NCBI RefSeq assembly: GCF_000006945.2
Contig: NC_003197.2
Coordinates: forward strand, 3,162,001-3,226,000
Length of the DNA stretch: 64,000 bases
Reading direction: 5' to 3'
From: Salmonella enterica subsp. enterica serovar Typhimurium str. LT2
GTDB lineage: Bacteria > Pseudomonadota > Gammaproteobacteria > Enterobacterales > Enterobacteriaceae
Shown here: positions 26,517 to 34,495 of the stretch, piece by piece
Position numbering within the stretch: the stretch's first letter is position 1
Layout of the letters: every line of letters begins with the position of its first letter
Translations under genes and position numbers: made by a program
Notes under the pieces: model-generated
What the model was told of the DNA's origin: nothing
The model's database searches: none
Seen by the model: only the letters and a program-made list of their open reading frames with translations

Positions 26517-29006
26517 TTATCTGCAGGGCAGTAACAGCGGCCCCCGGCTGAGTGTCACCGTTTCCGGCAGGGTGAGTCTGCACTGCACCCGGCCATCCCA
26601 GGACACATTCAGGGTCCGGCGGTCTTCCCCGCTGAGACCTGTCAGGTAGGCCAGACCGCCATCTCCGACCATCCCCGCGGTTCTGCCGGTTTTCCAGGAC
26701 ACCACCAGGGCGCCAAACGGCGGACTTGCGCCATCAGCCAGCCGGATATGACCGAGCACCTGCTCCCCCTGGTTGGCGTCAATCTTCCGGTAGCCCACCG
26801 CGCCCTCCGTCAGCACCTGGCTGATGACGGAGCTGCTGACGTCCACGTCCTCCGGCAGGGCGGCCACATCAACCGAAATATCGCTGCGGCGATAGCTGCT
26901 GCCGGCGCTCACCACGCCCACCCCGAAGCGGTTGGTCACCCCGCTGTTGCCGTTCACCGGCACACCGGCCACGTCTCCGGTATCTATCATCATGCGGGGC
27001 TCATTCCCGGCCATCGACTGGCTGAAAGCGGCACCGTGGGCGGTGGCAGTCACCGAGCCGTACCAGCTCAGGCCCAGGCTGCGGTACTGTCCGGGCTGCA
27101 GGGTGGCGTCCGCTGCCGCTTGGCCCCACGGCAGACGGCTCTGCACGCTGCCGCTGAAGCTGCTGTTGCTGCCGGTGTCATAACGGTTATGACCGGCGCT
27201 GATGTTCCATGTAGTGTCCGGGTTATGGAAATCGCTGTAATTCACGGTCTGCTGCAGGCCGCCCCGGTTATCTTTCTGTACGCTGTAACTCACCTGGCGA
27301 CTGTCTCCCCACGGGATACTGATGGTGGCGTAGACCTGGTTCTGGCTACCCCCGCCGGTGTACTGGTTACGGGCAAACGACACCGAGGCCGAGAGTCCCT
27401 GAAGGTCGCCGAGACTGAACACCTTGTTGAGGCTGAGCATGTAGTTATTGTTGGACTGTGCGTTCCAGTAATTGAGCCGGCTTACCGAGAGGGCCGCGCT
27501 CATGTTGAGTACCGGAACGGACTGGCTATAAGTCACGGTGTAGCTCTGTTTTTCATGCCATGCATCGCCGCCGTCAGTGGTCCGACGCTGCAGGTACTCC
27601 GGCATGGACAGAAAATGGCGGTCCGAGAAGCGGTATCCGACGAACGCCAGGGTACTGCCGGTTTTATCAAACGTTTTGGCATAGTTGATACGGTAGCTGT
27701 AACCGGACTGCTTCTGCCCATGCGGCAACCGCGCATCTGAGCGGGTGACGTCCGCAGACAGAGCGCCCAACAGCCCCATATTCTGGCCGATCCCGAGCGC
27801 CGCGGACTGGTAGTCGCCGGTGGAGGCAATGAGGCCGCCATACAGCGACGTGTTGTTAAATGCTCCCCAGGTGGCCTCCCCGAGCAGAAAGTCAGGGCTG
27901 ACCGTGCTGTTGTTATGCGTCCCGCCGTACAGCGGACGTCCGGCGGCCACCTTATAGCGAACCTGTCCCTGGCGTGCCATAAAGGGGACGCTGGCCGTGT
28001 TGACCTGCCAGGTCCGGACGCTACCGTCGCTTTCCCGGACGCTGACATCCAGGTTGCCGCTGATATTCTGGCTCAGGTCGGGAAGCTCAAAAGGCCCCGG
28101 CGACACCCGGGTCTGGTACAGAATGCGACCATTCTGGCTGACGGTGACCTGTGCATTACTGTTCGCAATGCCGCTAATTTTCGGGGCATACCCCTGAAGA
28201 GAGGGCGGCAGCATGCGCTCATCGCTGGCCAAAGTGAGCCCGGCAAAGCGGAAGGAGTCAAAAATAGCGGAGCTGAGGTACGTCTGTCCGAGCGTCAGTT
28301 TTGAGCGCAGTGCTGGCAAGGCACGGAACAGATACGTCTGCGGCAGATAAAAATCGGACTGTGATGCGCCCTGCCCACTGTCAAAACGGCTGTACTGGTA
28401 ATCGCTCCGCAATCGCCAGGCGCCGAGATTAAACCCGGCGGTGCCGTAGAGGCTGTAGCTGGTAGAGGTTTCCCCCTGCTGCGGCATATAGCGGTTGACC
28501 ATCAGGCTGTAATCAAGCAGGCCGGCGGTGACGCCGTCGCTCCAGCGTGAAGGGGGCACCCAGTCCGGGTCCTGATAACGCATCCAGGCCTGGGGAATAA
28601 TGAAGGTCAGACGCTGATTTTCAGCGCTGTACCGTACCTGACTGTCAGCGGAGCGCAGCTCAAGGCATTGCCCGTCCGGGATACCGGTAACGGGTTTCAG
28701 GCCATGAATAATCTTATCCTTAAGACCCAGCATGGCCACCATGTCTGTTGTCACACAGATGACGGCCGCGTCGAGTCCGGCAACCGGTACAACCCTGACC
28801 GGATACTGTTCCCGTACCGGCTGGTCATTGAGCCAGATATCGAGAATATAGTTACCGGGCGCCACATACCCCTCGCGGCTGAAGGCCGTGAGGTCCACGT
28901 TAGACAGGTTCCCGCTGTCCAGCAGGCTGGCATTGAACTCCGTGGCCTGCGACTTCAGGACGGAAAATGTCAGGGTAATCAGAATGGCAAGCCGGGTAAT
29001 TTTCAT
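26517..29006 (-). CDS. stdB: StdB, outer membrane fimbrial usher
   Basis: This 829-residue usher of the PapC/FimD family has a signal peptide ending SQAT, an N-terminal periplasmic domain (residues about 25-150), the 24-stranded beta-barrel region with a plug domain, and two C-terminal domains. Family blocks seen are SYSLYGTAGFNLGAWRLRSDYQY and GYAPKISGIANSNAQVTVSQNG. The barrel secretes folded StdA and StdD passed from StdC. Length is normal. It follows stdA after 119 bp containing a hairpin. Confidence 0.95.
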   Translation of the reverse strand: MKITRLAILITLTFSVLKSQATEFNASLLDSGNLSNVDLTAFSREGYVAPGNYILDIWLNDQPVREQYPVRVVPVAGLDAAVICVTTDMVAMLGLKDKIIHGLKPVTGIPDGQCLELRSADSQVRYSAENQRLTFIIPQAWMRYQDPDWVPPSRWSDGVTAGLLDYSLMVNRYMPQQGETSTSYSLYGTAGFNLGAWRLRSDYQYSRFDSGQGASQSDFYLPQTYLFRALPALRSKLTLGQTYLSSAIFDSFRFAGLTLASDERMLPPSLQGYAPKISGIANSNAQVTVSQNGRILYQTRVSPGPFELPDLSQNISGNLDVSVRESDGSVRTWQVNTASVPFMARQGQVRYKVAAGRPLYGGTHNNSTVSPDFLLGEATWGAFNNTSLYGGLIASTGDYQSAALGIGQNMGLLGALSADVTRSDARLPHGQKQSGYSYRINYAKTFDKTGSTLAFVGYRFSDRHFLSMPEYLQRRTTDGGDAWHEKQSYTVTYSQSVPVLNMSAALSVSRLNYWNAQSNNNYMLSLNKVFSLGDLQGLSASVSFARNQYTGGGSQNQVYATISIPWGDSRQVSYSVQKDNRGGLQQTVNYSDFHNPDTTWNISAGHNRYDTGSNSSFSGSVQSRLPWGQAAADATLQPGQYRSLGLSWYGSVTATAHGAAFSQSMAGNEPRMMIDTGDVAGVPVNGNSGVTNRFGVGVVSAGSSYRRSDISVDVAALPEDVDVSSSVISQVLTEGAVGYRKIDANQGEQVLGHIRLADGASPPFGALVVSWKTGRTAGMVGDGGLAYLTGLSGEDRRTLNVSWDGRVQCRLTLPETVTLSRGPLLLPCR

Positions 29007-29069
29007 GGCATGGCGCTTTCGTGTTGTCGTCCGTGTAACAGACAGCCCGCAGGCACAGTCAGATATAAA

Positions 29070-29097
29070 AGCCGTCCGATCCCCTCCGTGGACGGCT
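29070..29097 (-). terminator. Stem-loop between stdA and stdB (attenuator-like)
   Basis: On the minus strand AGCCGTCC / GGACGGCT forms an 8-bp stem with a 12-base loop followed by TTTTAT. Its place just after the major pilin gene suggests partial termination or 3'-end protection, which would raise pilin over usher. Confidence 0.7.
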
Positions 29098-29125
29098 TCT
29101 CCCTGTCGTTATTTACCGCGTGAAA

Positions 29126-29710
29126 TCACAGGTATTTCAGGGTGTAGGTGACGGATGCGTTAACATCGCCAGGAGTTGCGGCATCTGTCAGGGCTATCAG
29201 GCGGGCAAAGAAGTTGAGTTCGTTATTCCCGGCCTGCAGTTGCTGGGCGTCGCCATCCGGCATCGGGGTATTGGGTGTAATCAGTGAGGTGTTGTCACCT
29301 TTCAGAAGCTGCACACCAACATGCTGGGCACTGCCGGTGCTGACGTAAGCTTTACCTGAGGTATCTGCTGTGCCACTGAAAGAGACGGTTACTTTAGACA
29401 TTTTCCCTGCGGAGCCGGCTATTGTAGTTTCATTCGGATCGAAGGCGCAGTTCTGCAGATGAATGGTGAACGGTTTTGAGTCCGTGGTTGCATTGGCGGT
29501 ATTCAGTTTACGGTAAGAAATCTGTCCAAACGGAACGGTGATCGCATCGTCGCCCGGTGCGATATCACAGGGTGAGTTGGTGATGGTACCAGTGAAAAGA
29601 ATTTTACCTGAGCCGAACGGGCCTGCTGTGGGTGTAGTATCGGCGGCAAATACAGAAGCACCATACATCATACCGGCAGCCGCCATGGCAAGTATTATTT
29701 TATTACGCAT
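29126..29710 (-). CDS. stdA: StdA, major fimbrial subunit
   Basis: This 194-residue pilin has a signal peptide (MRNKIILAMAAAGMMYGASVFA) and a mature part starting ADTTPTAG. Typical type 1 pilin features are the FTGTITNSPCDIAPGD start with Cys, the second Cys in IHLQNCAFDP, and the C-terminal strand NASVTYTLKYL with the penultimate aromatic. The start at 29710 follows AAAGGA; upstream in-frame codons belong to the leader. The long AT-rich upstream region carries the Dam-sensitive control sites. Confidence 0.94.
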   Translation of the reverse strand: MRNKIILAMAAAGMMYGASVFAADTTPTAGPFGSGKILFTGTITNSPCDIAPGDDAITVPFGQISYRKLNTANATTDSKPFTIHLQNCAFDPNETTIAGSAGKMSKVTVSFSGTADTSGKAYVSTGSAQHVGVQLLKGDNTSLITPNTPMPDGDAQQLQAGNNELNFFARLIALTDAATPGDVNASVTYTLKYL

Positions 29711-29923
29711 AGATAATATGTCCTTTGGGTGAATGAGAATTATTTTGCAAAGGCTGAAAACAACTCTGAGGGTATTAATGAAAGCGTTCAGAAAAGATTC
29801 GTATGAATAATAAACGCCTGGTGTTAAACGAAGCACCTGAACTTTCCATCGAAAAATATTGATTTCAGCTAATGCCTAATCAGTTGTAAGAAAATTCTTA
29901 TTCAAATTAAAACAATAAAAATA

Positions 29924-29949
29924 GATCGATACGATCGATGATTATGATC
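29924..29949. promoter_or_regulatory. Triple GATC cluster upstream of stdA (Dam/SeqA/HdfR region)
   Basis: Three GATC sites at 29924, 29933 and 29946 lie within 26 bp, about 215-240 bp upstream of the stdA start. In S. Typhimurium std expression is bistable and repressed by Dam methylation, with SeqA and HdfR acting at GATC sites upstream of stdA. The rest of the 718-bp spacer (29711-30428) is AT-rich and holds no convincing gene; a CRP-type palindrome and a hairpin in it are listed separately. Confidence 0.85.
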
Positions 29950-30271
29950 GTAATTTAAGAATAATCATCAAAGAAATACTTTTTAATGTAATTATAAGCG
30001 GGTGAATACCTAACAGACAGATATTCGCAGCGGACATGAAATATTTTGTAATATATTATCTGGAATGTATGTTTTGCTTTTCCATTACACTGGATATTTA
30101 CAAAACATAATACTAATCATATATAACAATGAAATTACTGGTAGCATAAAAAACTGGATATAATGCAAGTAAAAGGCATTTAATTCCAAAACATTAACTT
30201 AATAAATCATTATGAACCATCATAAGTGGAAGGAATAAAAAATAATAAATGAAATGATATTCTTCTGTATT

Positions 30272-30287
30272 TGTGATGGGCATCACA
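30272..30287. promoter_or_regulatory. Perfect CRP-type palindrome
   Basis: TGTGA-TGGGCA-TCACA is a perfect match to the CRP half-sites, extended to TTGTGA and TCACAA. It lies 562 bp upstream of stdA and 141 bp past the YfdX-like gene. The promoter it serves is not evident. Confidence 0.65.
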
Positions 30288-30394
30288 ATAGATATAAATG
30301 CAGGTACCCTGACATTTCTGAACTTCGCGGATGAAATTTAAAAACAATGCCGACAGCAAAGAACAAACTGGTAATAGCTGTCAGACATAATGCT

Positions 30395-30419
30395 GCCTGC
30401 TGTAATGTATACAGCAGGC
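30395..30419 (-). terminator. Hairpin after the YfdX-family gene
   Basis: GCCTGCTGTA / TACAGCAGGC is a perfect 10-bp stem with a 5-base loop, just past the gene ending at 30429. There is no T-run on the minus strand, so it may protect the 3' end rather than terminate. Confidence 0.5.
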
Positions 30420-30428
30420 TGGGGGATA

Positions 30429-31061
30429 TTAATGCGCGGCGTCGTGCTGCACGGAGTGCGTGGGTGATTCCTGAACTGACTGAGAGTCTACAACTATGCC
30501 ATCCTGAGCTGATTTCAGTAACAGACCTGCCTGATAGTATTTTCCTTCGTTCATCAAGGAAAGCGCTGTGGTCACATCCTTACGGGTTTGCTGAAGAGGA
30601 ATGAGTTCCTGATTTTCAATAACACTGACGCCTGCTAGTTTCAGGGCCTCTATAGTCCCTTTTTTATCTCCTTCTTTCATTTTCTGGTTTGCTTTATTAA
30701 TAGCATCATTTTTCTGGCCCGCAGGGAGATAATCTTCTGCTACCGTAATCGATGAATTTATCCGAATATAGTGGTCTCCTTCAACTGGGGCTTTTTTATC
30801 TGATTTGACATACAGATTCCAGTCAGTGCTGTCATCGTTCAGGAGTTTTTCTGCTTGCGCAGCCAGTTGTTCCGCCTTTTGGGTGCGACCATTAAACAAC
30901 TCGAATCGCGACATTCCGATATCACGCATGGCCTGCCAGGCCTGTCCGGATATCTTGTCATTATTCAGAGTAACGTTATCAGTCATGTTTGTTGCGGCCA
31001 TAATATTTCCTGAAAACAGGATAACCATCAGCGCAACGCCTGGCATAATATGGCTTTTCAT
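30429..31061 (-). CDS. YfdX-family periplasmic protein
   Basis: This 210-residue protein has a signal peptide (hydrophobic run ending NIMAATNMT). The mature part is helical and matches the YfdX family, including the blocks AWQAMRDIGMSRFELFNG and LKLAGVSVIENQELIPLQQT. E. coli YfdX is under EvgA control and is linked to acid survival, and Salmonella homologues have been described as acid-sensitive chaperone-like proteins. The likely start is 31061 (MKSHIMP), with a second Met at codon 6. It follows the Ail-like gene on the same strand after 46 bp, so they may be co-transcribed. Confidence 0.85.
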   Translation of the reverse strand: MKSHIMPGVALMVILFSGNIMAATNMTDNVTLNNDKISGQAWQAMRDIGMSRFELFNGRTQKAEQLAAQAEKLLNDDSTDWNLYVKSDKKAPVEGDHYIRINSSITVAEDYLPAGQKNDAINKANQKMKEGDKKGTIEALKLAGVSVIENQELIPLQQTRKDVTTALSLMNEGKYYQAGLLLKSAQDGIVVDSQSVQESPTHSVQHDAAH

Positions 31062-31107
31062 AATCCATCATCTCCACAAAGTAACATTTTTTATCGGATT
31101 ATCCTAT

Positions 31108-31644
31108 TCAGAACCGGTAACCCACGCCAAGATTAAAACCATTGCTATTAAGGCTTCCGCTGTTATGGGTAGCATCAAAATCCGCTCCCTCATAACCCAG
31201 AGTTATAGCGACACTACTGACCGGGGTATAAGCCACGCCAGCAGAATAACCATATCCGACCTTACTGTCAGACTCATTTATCCCGTGATCACGCTGATGC
31301 AATAATACGGGGCCCACTTGACTATACAGACTTAACTGGTTATTTATTTTCCATGAGGGGCCTGCAAGCAGGGAGTAATAACGGGTTGTTACACGACCAT
31401 TACTGCTTTCATCGGAATAGCGCTGGCTTCCATTTAGCCATGCAAATGAGGTTGTCAGCCCCCAGTCCGGTGACATTTCATAGTTGTTTGCCAGCCGTAC
31501 CCCACGCAACGTCCCGGCGTGATTAGTATGGGACTGGGCGTATCCAAGTGAAAATGTACTGGCATTATCGTCTGCCCATACCGGACTGGCTGCAGCAGAC
31601 AGCAGAACAATACCGGTACTTCCGGCTAATAGCATTTTGTTCAT
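31108..31644 (-). CDS. Ail/OmpX-like outer membrane protein
   Basis: This 178-residue porin-like protein has a signal peptide (ending SPVWA) and an eight-stranded barrel of the Ail/OmpX/PagC/Lom family. Family blocks are FSLGYAQSH at the start, MSPDWGLTTSFAWL, RYYSLLAGPSWKINNQLSLY and a C-terminal GVGYRF whose last Phe is the barrel-assembly signal. Relatives mediate serum resistance and adhesion; the S. Typhimurium homologue (STM3031, from memory) has been linked to cephalosporin resistance. The start at 31644 has GGAGAGAAG upstream. Confidence 0.87.
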   Translation of the reverse strand: MNKMLLAGSTGIVLLSAAASPVWADDNASTFSLGYAQSHTNHAGTLRGVRLANNYEMSPDWGLTTSFAWLNGSQRYSDESSNGRVTTRYYSLLAGPSWKINNQLSLYSQVGPVLLHQRDHGINESDSKVGYGYSAGVAYTPVSSVAITLGYEGADFDATHNSGSLNSNGFNLGVGYRF

Positions 31645-31894
31645 CTTCTTCTCTCCGGTTATTTTACCTGATGCCTTACTGGCATGTATTAAGTTAAAAT
31701 CTTTCCGTGATAACAAACTATAAATAAATCTTTTAAATTATGAGCACTGTTACGCCAGCAAATAACTTTATCTCCGGCTGTCGGGAGGCTATTCACGAAA
31801 ATATATCCAGGCCAGAAACAGTATTTAATAATAAATAAACTGGAAAATAAAAACTGACAAAAATAGAAGTTCACTGATATATACCAAAAATAAT

Positions 31895-32110
31895 TTGAGT
31901 TGCTGAAAGGCGGCAAGGGAGTGAGTCCCCGGGAGCATAGATAACGCTGTGACCGGGGAGAGCAACAAATCTGCCGGGAGCAGACTTGAACGTCGCATGC
32001 GACGGCCCGTCAGGGCGAGGCCCATGGATGGACTGAGTAATCCGTAGCTAACACATAAGCCACTTGAAGTATGAAGGGTATATAACGGGAAAGAAGGCCT
32101 ATCGGCCTGG
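31895..32110. other. Structured non-coding stretch in the ail-like/IS200 spacer
   Basis: The 568-bp spacer 31645-32212 has no supported gene. Its first part is AT-rich promoter-like sequence. From about 31895 the composition changes abruptly to GC-rich sequence with several palindromes: TCCCCGG...CCGGGGA (31926-31962), the perfect 14-bp CGTCGCATGCGACG (31991-32004) and GGCCCATGGATGGAC. It ends in CTTGAAGTATGAAGGGTATA. I recall related sequences recurring near accessory genes of Salmonella, but cannot name the family. A 97-codon open frame on the minus strand (31825-32118) looks like read-through of the palindromes. Confidence 0.5.
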
Positions 32111-32323
32111 TAAATCAACGTCTGTGATTTAAGTTGCAGGAAACGGCTATGGAGAGGGGGATGCGGCAGTTATCGGGCAGTAACGGCATTGTTCAGTGAG
32201 TATCCAGGAAACAAAATAAATATCCTCCGGCATAGCCGGAGGTTTTTCAGATGCGCCTATAAGGCTCTCTTACCAGCCGCGCCCTAACAGGCGCATACGA
32301 TCTGACATTTGCATCAAACTTCG

Positions 32324-32782
32324 TTACTTACGGCCCGTAAACGGGCTGCCCGGATACGGGATCGATAATTGCTCACCCATTTTATCCTCTTCAAGCTGGT
32401 GCTTTATGTAGTCCTGTATCTTCGCCGTGTTCTTACCCACCGTATCGACATAGTACCCTCTGCACCAGAACTCCCTGTTCCTGTATTTGAATTTTAGATC
32501 CCCAAACTGCTCGTAAAGCATCAGACTACTTTTACCCTTCAGATATCCCATGAAACTCGACACACTCATCTTCGGCGGGATCTCCAGAAGCATGTGAATA
32601 TGATCTGCACAACATTCTGCTTCCAGAATTCGTACGTTTTTCCATTCACACAATTTTCTTAATATGCTGCCTACTGCCCTACGCTTCTCTCCATAGAACG
32701 CTTGTCTTCGGTATTTGGGCGCGAAAACTATGTGATATTTACAGTTCCATCGGGTGTGCGCTAAGCTCTTTTCGTCCCCCAT
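32324..32782 (-). CDS. tnpA: IS200 transposase TnpA (Y1 HUH)
   Basis: This 152-residue Y1 transposase has the HUH motif as DHIHMLLE and the catalytic tyrosine in the C-terminal helix (DTVGKNTAKIQDYIKHQ). It cuts and joins single-stranded DNA at the IS200 end hairpins. The start at 32782 (MGDEKSLAHTRWN) is preceded by AGGGGG inside the element's regulatory inverted repeat. The protein is full length and appears intact. Confidence 0.96.
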   Translation of the reverse strand: MGDEKSLAHTRWNCKYHIVFAPKYRRQAFYGEKRRAVGSILRKLCEWKNVRILEAECCADHIHMLLEIPPKMSVSSFMGYLKGKSSLMLYEQFGDLKFKYRNREFWCRGYYVDTVGKNTAKIQDYIKHQLEEDKMGEQLSIPYPGSPFTGRK

Positions 32783-32788
32783 TGGGAC

Positions 32789-32857
32789 CCCCTTTTGATT
32801 TCTTGTTGAACTTTTGCAGTTGCCAGACCGCAAGATGTTTTAACAAATCAAAAGGGG
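32789..32857. repeat. IS200 internal inverted repeat blocking read-through
   Basis: Arms CCCCTTTTGATTT (32789-32801) and AAATCAAAAGGGG (32845-32857) enclose 43 bp just upstream of tnpA. In IS200 this stem stops outside transcription, and a second structure hides the tnpA ribosome site. An antisense RNA (art200) is known from this region. Confidence 0.85.
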
Positions 32858-32925
32858 TTTTAATAACTGGCTTAAAGCTGAAAGCTTTCCGGAACCCCCA
32901 GCCTAGCTGGGGGTTTTCCATAGAC

Positions 32926-32952
32926 AAAAAAGAAGGGAGCGGTACTCCCTTC
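32926..32952 (-). terminator. Terminator downstream of vapBC
   Basis: On the minus strand GAAGGGAG-TACCG-CTCCCTTC is an 8-bp stem followed by TTTTTT. It lies about 210 bp past vapC, only a few bases from the IS200 end. Confidence 0.75.
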
Positions 32953-33161
32953 GTAAACATGTCAGAATACGACATTTTGGTACTCTTTTATTTATTATCT
33001 GGCCGTAAAAGTTATGCTGTTGGCAGATATCTCCAGTCAACATAAAAAAATACCACCAGCTAAAAATGTGATGCAAACCACCATTAAGCAGGTAACCAAA
33101 TTGACTGTGCCACTAAATCCGGAAAAGAGTTTGAATCCGGGGATAACATCTGATGCAGAAA

Positions 33162-33560
33162 TTAGCACCAGTCTTCGATTCGGATACCCGGAATGCGTTC
33201 AAATTCGCGGAGATTGTTTGTGACGACGACCAGTCCGCGGCTACCGGCATGGCCAGCAATCATCTGGTCATAAGGCCCGACAGGTGTTCCCTTGCGGGCC
33301 AGTTCGGCACGGATTTGACCGGTATGTATCGCTGCCTGTGTATCGTAATCCAAAACCTCAAGGCGGGAGATAAATCCCTCCACGACGGCAAGATTACGCT
33401 CCGGCGCCAGGCTTTTTTCAGCACCGTAAATCAGCTCCATTAAGGTGATGGAGCTGATACACATTCGGGATGTATTGAGGTTGAAGCGTTCTCTGATGTG
33501 TTCGGGCTTATTTTTGATGGTGAAAATACAGGTATTGGTATCAAGCATGAATTTCAGCAT
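33162..33560 (-). CDS. vapC: VapC toxin (PIN-domain tRNA endonuclease)
   Basis: This 132-residue PIN-domain RNase has the acidic active site visible as Asp in FMLDTNTCIF, Glu in TLMELIYG and Asp in GPYDQMIAGHA. Salmonella and Shigella VapC cleave initiator tRNA-fMet in the anticodon stem-loop, halting translation. The ATG at 33560 overlaps the vapB stop (TGATG), which is translational coupling. A terminator follows 210 bp downstream. Confidence 0.95.
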   Translation of the reverse strand: MLKFMLDTNTCIFTIKNKPEHIRERFNLNTSRMCISSITLMELIYGAEKSLAPERNLAVVEGFISRLEVLDYDTQAAIHTGQIRAELARKGTPVGPYDQMIAGHAGSRGLVVVTNNLREFERIPGIRIEDWC

Positions 33561-33787
33561 CAAAATCCTTCCCGTTCCTGTACTGCGGGTTGTTCTCTGG
33601 TACTCATAAAATCAGTACTGGCGCCTTCGCCATCGAACCAGCTGTCCCAGGATTCTCCGACTGGAGTAATGATTCTGCTTCTGCCAACCGCAATGATTTC
33701 GACATGTTTCACATCCTCCGGAAAGGATATCGATTTAGGCAATCTGACTGCCTGGGTCCGGTTACTAAAAAAAAGTGTTGTGTGCAT
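33560..33787 (-). CDS. vapB: VapB antitoxin (AbrB/SpoVT-type)
   Basis: This 75-residue antitoxin has an N-terminal swapped-hairpin DNA-binding domain (TTLFFSNRTQAVRLPKSISFP) and a C-terminal tail that wraps VapC. The start at 33787 has a strong AAAGGAGG upstream, which matches the need for excess antitoxin. Two ATATAC-containing palindromes upstream are the likely autoregulatory operators. Confidence 0.95.
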   Translation of the reverse strand: MHTTLFFSNRTQAVRLPKSISFPEDVKHVEIIAVGRSRIITPVGESWDSWFDGEGASTDFMSTREQPAVQEREGF

Positions 33788-33802
33788 AACTGCCTCCTTT
33801 CT

Positions 33803-33863
33803 GGATATACAACGCGTATATCCATTATGAGTAGAGGCGATGTATATGTCAAAGAGATATACA
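33803..33863 (-). promoter_or_regulatory. Two palindromic operators of vapBC
   Basis: GGATATAC-N5-GTATATCC (33803-33823) and TGTATAT-N9-ATATACA (33841-33863) are two palindromes sharing the ATATAC core, 16 and 54 bp upstream of vapB. They fit the paired operator design bound by VapBC hetero-octamers. Confidence 0.75.
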
Positions 33864-33954
33864 GGAAAAAATAATCCAGTCACATGACGCGCACTCCGCA
33901 GGGCATCCTTGTCCGACTCCGGCATTTCTGAATACATCCAATGAAGGAAATACC

Positions 33955-34307
33955 ATGCAAACAATGCATAAAAAACATATGTGCCCATGGCTTCTGCCCG
34001 GTTTGCTCGGTCTGGCTCGGTGTGCGCCAGTACCGCATACTTACGCAGCCATCATTGAGGCAGGATTTTATCCGGAAGGTACAGATCTCCAGCTTGTTCT
34101 TAAGATAATTGAGACCGCGCGACAGGAAATCCGTCTGATGGACTATTCCTTCACCTCTTGGGAGGTGGTCCGGTTCGAACATTCAGTGAGTACAAAATTC
34201 TCCATGTCAAAGTGATCGTCAGCGACGACCGCCACACCGAGGTGGACGCGTCAGAATCGCTGATCGGACACGTCGCAATCTACACTCTGACTTATAAGCC
34301 AGCCTGA
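33955..34307 (+). pseudogene. Frameshifted, truncated phospholipase-D-family nuclease
   Basis: The first frame (33955-34215) encodes a leader-like N-terminus, then EAGFYPEGTDLQLVLKIIET and RQEIRLMDYSFTS, the start of the small PLD-type endonucleases (Nuc of IncN plasmids, EndA-like). At about 34185 the match jumps to another frame, which reads HVKVIVSDDRHTEVDASESL and ends at 34307. The region with the H-X-K-X4-D catalytic motif is missing. A deletion plus frameshift has therefore inactivated it. Such nucleases are often carried on conjugative elements, hinting at an earlier mobile origin. Confidence 0.75.
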
Positions 34308-34495
34308 AGGGGCATGTTGGCTTTGACGATCAGGCAAAAAACAACGGCGAATAAAGTCGTATGATGATCTTCACATTTATCATCATCAGCGTTCATATTA
34401 CTCAACCTGTAATCAACCTCTGGCGTTTTTCTGTATCCATCACAACCATTTCCGGTAAAGGTAAAAAAGGGATTTGAACCTTTCCGGAGATGATA

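Larger units (their letters stand above)
32213..32920 (-). mobile_element. Insertion sequence IS200 (IS200/IS605 family), complete
   Basis: This is a complete copy of about 708 bp, oriented on the minus strand. The right end has the subterminal hairpin CCTCCGGCATAGCCGGAGG (32224-32242), the left end the hairpin CCCCCAGC-CTA-GCTGGGGG (32895-32913), and one transposase gene lies between. There are no terminal inverted repeats or target duplications, as expected for a family that moves as single strands. The exact ends are uncertain by a few bases. It sits next to the vapBC terminator. Confidence 0.93.

Noticed and set aside
26748..27740. 330-codon open frame antisense to stdB
   Set aside because: It is a shadow of the GC-rich usher gene; no start signal, no fold, and stdB explains the region fully.
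30347..30604. 85-codon plus-strand frame antisense to the end of the YfdX-like gene
   Set aside because: No ribosome site and half of it overlaps a clear gene; the nearby CRP-type site is interesting but is not enough to call a gene.
31825..32118. 97-codon minus-strand frame between the Ail-like gene and IS200
   Set aside because: It runs through palindromic GC-rich sequence and AT-rich DNA alike, with no ribosome site; more likely a non-coding element.
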